Below, one piece after another: positions 62,683 to 64,000 of a DNA stretch of 64,000 bases (positions within the stretch are counted from its first letter, which is position 1; the number at the start of each line of letters is the position of its first letter). Location of the stretch: the NCBI GenBank assembly GCA_016200225.1, contig JACQFD010000028.1:1-64000 (forward strand), given 5' to 3'. This stretch comes from Planctomycetota bacterium (GTDB lineage Bacteria; Planctomycetota; UBA1135; JACQFD01). A program made the position numbers and the translations under genes. Under the pieces are notes generated by a model. The model saw only the letters and a list, made by a program, of their open reading frames with translations, was not told the origin of the DNA and searched no databases.

Positions 62683-63897
62683 TCAGTGCACAACGCCCTT
62701 GCCGGCGTGTTGTTTCCACGCGCCGCTCGCGAGGATTTGTTGGGTTTCGCGGATGAAGCGTTCGAGTTCCTCTTGCGTATTGTAAAAATGCGGCGATACA
62801 CGAATCCCGGCGCCGGGGCGGAAATCGACGATGATCTCGCGGCGTTCGAGTTCTGTTTTCACGGCGAGACCGAGCGGCGACGACGGCCCGCCTTCGCGGT
62901 CCACGGACACCGTAACGGTTCCACCGCGCCGCCGCACGTCGCGCGGCGACGTCGGCACAAAACCGGCTTCGATGCACGCGTCGTAAAACCACTCCGTCAG
63001 TTTTTCGCTCCGCGCGCGAATCGCGCGCACGCCGATTTCACTAATAATCTCGTAACCCGCGCGCGCCGCGTATAGCGCGGGCACCGACGGCGATCCATGC
63101 AAAAAACGCCGCGCGTCGGGCGCATAACGGATCGCGCCCGTTTCGAAAGCGAACGGATCCGCATGCGCCGCCCAGCCCGTGACGGTCGGCTCGAATCTTT
63201 GCATCAAATCCGGACGAACATACAAATAACCGGCGCCGGGGCCGCCGCAAAGCCACTTTACAGATCCGCCGACGACGATGTCGACCTCGAGGTCGCGAAC
63301 CGAAAACGGCACGGTTCCCGTCGATTGATAACAATCGAGAAGCACCATCGCGCCGACGGCGCGCGCTTTTTTGATAATTTCGCGCGCATCCATCAAAAAC
63401 CCGGATTTATATAATACATGCGAAATCTCGACGAGCAGCGTCCGTTCGTCGATCGCCGCGAGCATATCCGCGAGTTCGATGGTCATTCCGTCGCGGCTTT
63501 TTACTGAAAACGTCTCCGCTCCCCTGCGCCGCGCGGCTTCCCAAACATACTGAACCGTCGGAAAGTTTAGTTCCGTATATACAACTTTATTCCGCGGCGC
63601 CTTGAATTCGAGCGCGCTCGCAATCACCGACTCCGCGACCGACACGTTTTGATGCATAATGACGGATCCGGCGGGCGCGTCGAAAATCGCCGCGAGCAGA
63701 TTGCCGGTTTCGAGCGGCGCGTCCCACCAGCCCTCGCTCCACGCGCGCACGCCTCGCGTTGCCCATTTGTCCGCGTAGGCCTTCATTTGATCGTAGACCG
63801 TCCGCGGCATCGCGCCGAGCGAATGCGAAACAAGATATGTTGTCTTTTCCAAAATCGGGAAAAGCGATCGATATTTCAGAAGCGGGTCGTCGTTCAT
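62683..63897 (-). CDS. kynU: Kynureninase
   Basis: PLP enzyme of 404 residues, fold type I class V, that splits kynurenine to anthranilate and alanine. N-terminal TYLVSHSLGAMPRTVYDQM and GVRAWSEGWWDAPLETG parallel the GNSLG and W-rich stretches of KynU. The PLP lysine is in VGGSVKWLCGGPGAGYLYV, followed by GWAAHADPFAFE and FLHGSPSVPALYAA, both characteristic of kynureninase. An alternative is a related aminotransferase V of unknown role. The leader is AT-only and has no Shine-Dalgarno. Anthranilate could feed the benzoyl-CoA pathway coded in the same window. Confidence 0.82.
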   Translation of the reverse strand: MNDDPLLKYRSLFPILEKTTYLVSHSLGAMPRTVYDQMKAYADKWATRGVRAWSEGWWDAPLETGNLLAAIFDAPAGSVIMHQNVSVAESVIASALEFKAPRNKVVYTELNFPTVQYVWEAARRRGAETFSVKSRDGMTIELADMLAAIDERTLLVEISHVLYKSGFLMDAREIIKKARAVGAMVLLDCYQSTGTVPFSVRDLEVDIVVGGSVKWLCGGPGAGYLYVRPDLMQRFEPTVTGWAAHADPFAFETGAIRYAPDARRFLHGSPSVPALYAARAGYEIISEIGVRAIRARSEKLTEWFYDACIEAGFVPTSPRDVRRRGGTVTVSVDREGGPSSPLGLAVKTELERREIIVDFRPGAGIRVSPHFYNTQEELERFIRETQQILASGAWKQHAGKGVVH

Positions 63898-63951
63898 GAT
63901 ATATTATATTAATTTATTTTATGCTTGATTTAATTGATGATCGGATGGCGG

Positions 63952-64000
63952 TCACTTCTTTTTCTTAATAATACCCGTTTCGTCCTGCGTCGACTCGCGA
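63952..64000 (-). CDS. 3' end of an unidentified gene (cut by window end)
   Basis: On the minus strand the last 16 codons of an open frame read TQDETGIIKKKK before TGA. Codon style matches neighbouring genes. The fragment is too short to name. It precedes kynU by 54 bases on the same strand, so the two may form one operon. Confidence 0.4.
   Translation of the reverse strand, partial: RESTQDETGIIKKKK

Overview
Organism. The window is GC-rich bacterial DNA that starts inside a 16S rRNA gene. The 16S text carries words common in Planctomycetota (GCTAGGGGAGC, GTTAAGTGCCCCGCC) but a perfect general-bacterial EUB338 site instead of the planctomycete variant. Several secreted FG-GAP, ASPIC/UnbV and dockerin-like proteins, AT-rich gene leaders that mostly lack a Shine-Dalgarno, and a GXHH-type IleRS2 fit a planctomycete-like or neighbouring uncultured lineage. 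That placement is an inference of moderate confidence.

Layout. 1-3.1 kb: 5' two thirds of 16S rRNA (minus) with a promoter and leader, an L,D-transpeptidase, and a 6S RNA with its own promoter and terminator. 3.2-8.6 kb: ileS, a secreted protein of unknown function and a small membrane protein. 8.7-14.0 kb (minus): a tightly packed four-gene unit made of a fused 2-oxoacid dehydrogenase E1, a lipoyl domain fused to a left-handed beta-helix acyltransferase, a NodB-like deacetylase and a cysteine synthase homologue. 14.3-24.7 kb (plus): a ten-gene operon for anaerobic benzoyl-CoA degradation (had-oah-dch-bcrCBAD) followed by an SDR, a GNAT acetyltransferase and tryptophanase. 24.7-35.5 kb: an envelope/glycan unit (Carboxypeptidase-regulatory-domain protein, GH95, glycosylasparaginase), then mtnP, truD, an RluA-like protein with an altered catalytic residue, hpt and a Nudix hydrolase. 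35.5-48.9 kb: large secreted beta-propeller proteins, RNase D, a TolB-amidohydrolase, hairpin-rich intergenic DNA and a small family of inverted-repeat elements. 49.0-61.1 kb (plus): a nearly complete protoheme locus, hemA-hemCD-hemB-hemL-[histidine kinase-response regulator]-hemE-hemN-hemH-hemG/Y. 61.2-64 kb (minus): an aminopeptidase P lipoprotein, kynureninase, and the 3' end of another gene.

How the genes work together. The bcr operon dearomatizes benzoyl-CoA with ATP-dependent class I reductase, then hydrates, oxidizes and opens the ring to 3-hydroxypimelyl-CoA; the SDR is a candidate for the next oxidation. Tryptophanase at the operon end and kynureninase 38 kb away suggest that aromatic amino acids could feed the pathway, although no ligase, ferredoxin or electron-donor oxidoreductase lies in the window. 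The heme locus has a radical-SAM HemN with a flavin HemG/HemY-type oxidase and an embedded two-component system. The most unusual unit is the E1/lipoyl-acyltransferase cluster, which looks built to pass an acyl group made by decarboxylation of a 2-oxoacid directly from lipoyl to an acceptor. No CRISPR array, tRNA, transposase or prophage was seen.
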